Source of the DNA: JBCCCJ01 sp039029315
GTDB taxonomy: Bacteria > Bacteroidota > Bacteroidia > J057
Assembly (NCBI GenBank): GCA_039029315.1
Contig: JBCCGK010000042.1
Location: 26,233 to 90,232 of the forward strand
Length of the DNA stretch: 64,000 nucleotides
Direction of reading: 5' to 3'
Shown piece by piece: positions 62,219-64,000 of the stretch. A program made the translations under genes and the position numbers. Below the pieces are notes generated by a model. That model did no database searches. It saw only the letters and a list, made by a program, of their open reading frames with translations, and was not told where the DNA came from. Within the stretch, counting starts at the first letter, position 1. Each line of letters begins with the position of its first letter.

Positions 62219-64000
62219 ATGATTCGTTATCTCTTGCTTCTTAGCGTTGGATTGGTGTTGATCCCTTCCTTCTGCATGGGTCAATTTAATCTGGTAGGAT
62301 CAGCACAAGGGAATCCACTCCTCCCCAATTGTTATATTCTCACACCTGCTCAAAATGGACAAGCAGGCGCCATCTGGAATACCACGCCCCTTGATCTGAC
62401 CAATCCTTTTGATTTCTTTTTTGAAGTAAATGTAGGCTGTAACAATGGAGGAGCTGATGGCATGACCTTCACCCTGCAATCCAATAATAACACCACCACC
62501 ATTGGGAACAATGGCGGATCACTCGCTTATTCAGGAATCAATCCATCTGTTGCTGTAGAGTTCGATACCTGGCAAAACGCGACCGATCCTTTTCAGGATC
62601 ATGTTGCCATCATCTCAAATGGATCTGTGAACCATGCAGCCGCAACCAATCTTGCAGGGCCAGTCTCCATGCTCGTCTCAGGGGCGAATGCTGAAGATTG
62701 CCAGCTACATGACGTCAGAATTAGCTGGGACCCTGCCGTCGATAGCATGAAGGTCTATTTTGACTGTGCATTGCGCTTGCAATACTCCGGCGGTCTCATC
62801 ACCAATATTTTTAATGGCAATCCGATTGTGTTTTGGGGATTCACTGCAGCAACTGGAGGTGCCAATAATGCGCATATCGTCTGCATCAATTCGTCGACCA
62901 TTCAGGGCGGACAAATCCAGGATACAACGATTTGTCTGGGAGACTCAGCGCAGTTGGTTGCTGCAGCTGGCGTAAGCTATAGCTGGAATCCTGCAGCAGC
63001 CTTTGACAATCCCACAATCCAAAACCCCAAGGTAGGCCCAAGCAGCAATGCGACCTACACTGTCAGCATCACAGATGATTGTGGATTTGTTACCGTAGAT
63101 ACGGTTCAAGTACAAATAGATTCGGCAAATATGGTTGTCGATCTGGGGGCAGATTTTGCGATTTGTCCAGGAGAAGATACAGTTATCAGTCCGCAGCTAC
63201 CGGGATTTCAGTATGTGTGGCAAAACGGGAGTACCAATTCGAGCTTTTTGGTTACCGCTCCGGGGGTATATTGGGTGGATGTGATTGGTCCCTGTAGCAT
63301 GAGTAGAGACTCCGTGGTGGTCAGCTTGGATACGCCTCCTGTTGCATCCTTTTCTCTTACGCCATCTGTTTGTATGTTTGATATCGCGACAGCAACTTTT
63401 ACGGGAATTGCTGATCCGGGAGATACATTTACGTGGAATTTTGGTTCAGCGACTGTGTTGACCGGGGGAGGATCAGGCCCATATCAATTGGCCTGGTCTT
63501 CACCAGGACTCAAGACTGTAACTTTGCAAGTAGAAGGCGCCACTTGCGCTTCATCCCTATTCACCCAAACCACGATGGTGAACCCAACCCCAACGGCGAA
63601 CTTTATTGCCACTCCTCAGCTGTGTGCCAATGAACAAGCCCAACTGACTTATACTGGAAGTGGTTCAGCCACTGCGACTTATAACTGGGATCTGGATGGC
63701 GGCTTGCCTGCGCTTTCTGGTTCTGGTCCGCATTTGGTCTCCTGGAACATTCCCGGCACCAAAACCATCACCCTGACTGTGGAAGAAAATGGCTGTCTCA
63801 GTCCTCCTGTCAGCCAGATGGTGGATGTCTTTCCCTTGCCTGATGCCAGCTTCTTTGCCCAGCCCAGTCTATGTGAAGGAGATATCGCCCAGATCACCTA
63901 TACTGGCAATTCTCCCTCCAGCTCCAGCTATGCCTGGACCTTTGGTGGTGGCACAGTACTCTCGGGTGGGGGTCAAGGGCCCTATCAGGTTCAGTGGCCC
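62219..64000 (+). CDS. Secreted lectin-PKD repeat surface protein (3' end outside window)
   Basis: Frame from ATG 62219 is open to the right edge (594 codons). Signal peptide (YLLLLSVGLVLIPSFCMG), then an L-type lectin-like domain, residues ~25-235, with the metal/sugar-binding signatures GGADGMTFTLQ and VAVEFDTWQN. After QDTTICLGDSAQLVA begin Ig/PKD-type modules of ~80-90 residues; at least three PKD repeats end with GPYQLAW-like segments (PVASFSLTP, PTANFIATP, PDASFFAQP). These are typical of Bacteroidota cell-surface adhesins and gliding-associated proteins, often exported by the type IX system through a C-terminal sorting domain, which would lie beyond the window. Confidence 0.85.
   Translation, partial: MIRYLLLLSVGLVLIPSFCMGQFNLVGSAQGNPLLPNCYILTPAQNGQAGAIWNTTPLDLTNPFDFFFEVNVGCNNGGADGMTFTLQSNNNTTTIGNNGGSLAYSGINPSVAVEFDTWQNATDPFQDHVAIISNGSVNHAAATNLAGPVSMLVSGANAEDCQLHDVRISWDPAVDSMKVYFDCALRLQYSGGLITNIFNGNPIVFWGFTAATGGANNAHIVCINSSTIQGGQIQDTTICLGDSAQLVAAAGVSYSWNPAAAFDNPTIQNPKVGPSSNATYTVSITDDCGFVTVDTVQVQIDSANMVVDLGADFAICPGEDTVISPQLPGFQYVWQNGSTNSSFLVTAPGVYWVDVIGPCSMSRDSVVVSLDTPPVASFSLTPSVCMFDIATATFTGIADPGDTFTWNFGSATVLTGGGSGPYQLAWSSPGLKTVTLQVEGATCASSLFTQTTMVNPTPTANFIATPQLCANEQAQLTYTGSGSATATYNWDLDGGLPALSGSGPHLVSWNIPGTKTITLTVEENGCLSPPVSQMVDVFPLPDASFFAQPSLCEGDIAQITYTGNSPSSSSYAWTFGGGTVLSGGGQGPYQVQWP

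Noticed and set aside
1..64000. CRISPR array, tRNA, rRNA or insertion sequence
   Set aside because: No regularly spaced repeats, cloverleaf-like sequences, ribosomal sequences or transposase genes were seen by reading both strands.

Overview
The window looks like a chromosomal segment of a Bacteroidota bacterium, probably a marine or environmental Saprospiria/Cytophagia-type lineage; the genus cannot be fixed from the sequence alone. Evidence: ribosome-binding sites are mostly absent; several upstream regions carry the Bacteroidota -7 box TAnnTTTG; the respiratory quinone is menaquinone (menF-menD-menC-menE); a lipid A gene (lpxK) marks a Gram-negative envelope; a fused isobutyryl-CoA mutase (icmF), an ECF sigma factor paired with a membrane protein carrying a barrel-like C-terminus, many lipoproteins and outer-membrane barrels, and a lectin/PKD surface protein are all typical of the phylum. 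No rRNA, tRNA or CRISPR array was seen.

Layout. 0-6.9 kb: the 3' part of a membrane spermidine-synthase-like gene, an NHL-type lipoprotein, and a minus-strand group comA / queD-like / Ldh2-type dehydrogenase that may be a sulfonate (sulfolactate) pathway. 5.6-10.4 kb: ECF sigma factor with its membrane partner, divergent from a cytochrome c-propeller protein and a DUF1330 gene. 10.5-20.6 kb: EF-G-like GTPase, YhhN protein, IcmF, an exported TPR-CHAT protease-like protein and a 53-residue membrane protein upstream of it. 20.8-26.9 kb: alpha/beta hydrolase, barrel and lipoprotein genes, a metallo-beta-lactamase-fold hydrolase, and a MerR regulator divergent from a Cys-Cys membrane protein across a textbook MerR operator. 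26.9-29.7 kb: VanZ - sucB - membrane protein operon. 30.1-33.6 kb: cmk - ispH - BtuF-like - BtuC-like operon with overlapping genes. 34.5-39.3 kb: htpG, then a coupled operon of a roadblock/longin-like protein, a Ras-like small GTPase and a PAS-like protein, followed by lpxK. 39.3-44.5 kb: menaquinone operon. 45-50.5 kb: cupin, mutS, thioredoxin, carbonic anhydrase, mutarotase, sulfotransferase.

50.6-56.4 kb is the standout. An AT-rich two-gene cassette encodes a 1455-residue protein (nuclease-fold-like N-terminus, STAND-type P-loop ATPase, long helical C-terminus) overlapping an AbiEii-type nucleotidyltransferase. It sits exactly at the 3' end of a sulfatase gene and is flanked by a ~118-bp direct duplication of that 3' end. 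This looks like a laterally acquired defence or toxin module inserted between convergent sulfotransferase and sulfatase genes, with no integrase inside.

56.3-64 kb: the sulfatase, a second (cytosolic) TPR-CHAT protein, a D-aminoacylase-like lipoprotein lacking the usual HxH metal motif, and the 5' part of a large secreted lectin-PKD protein that runs off the window.
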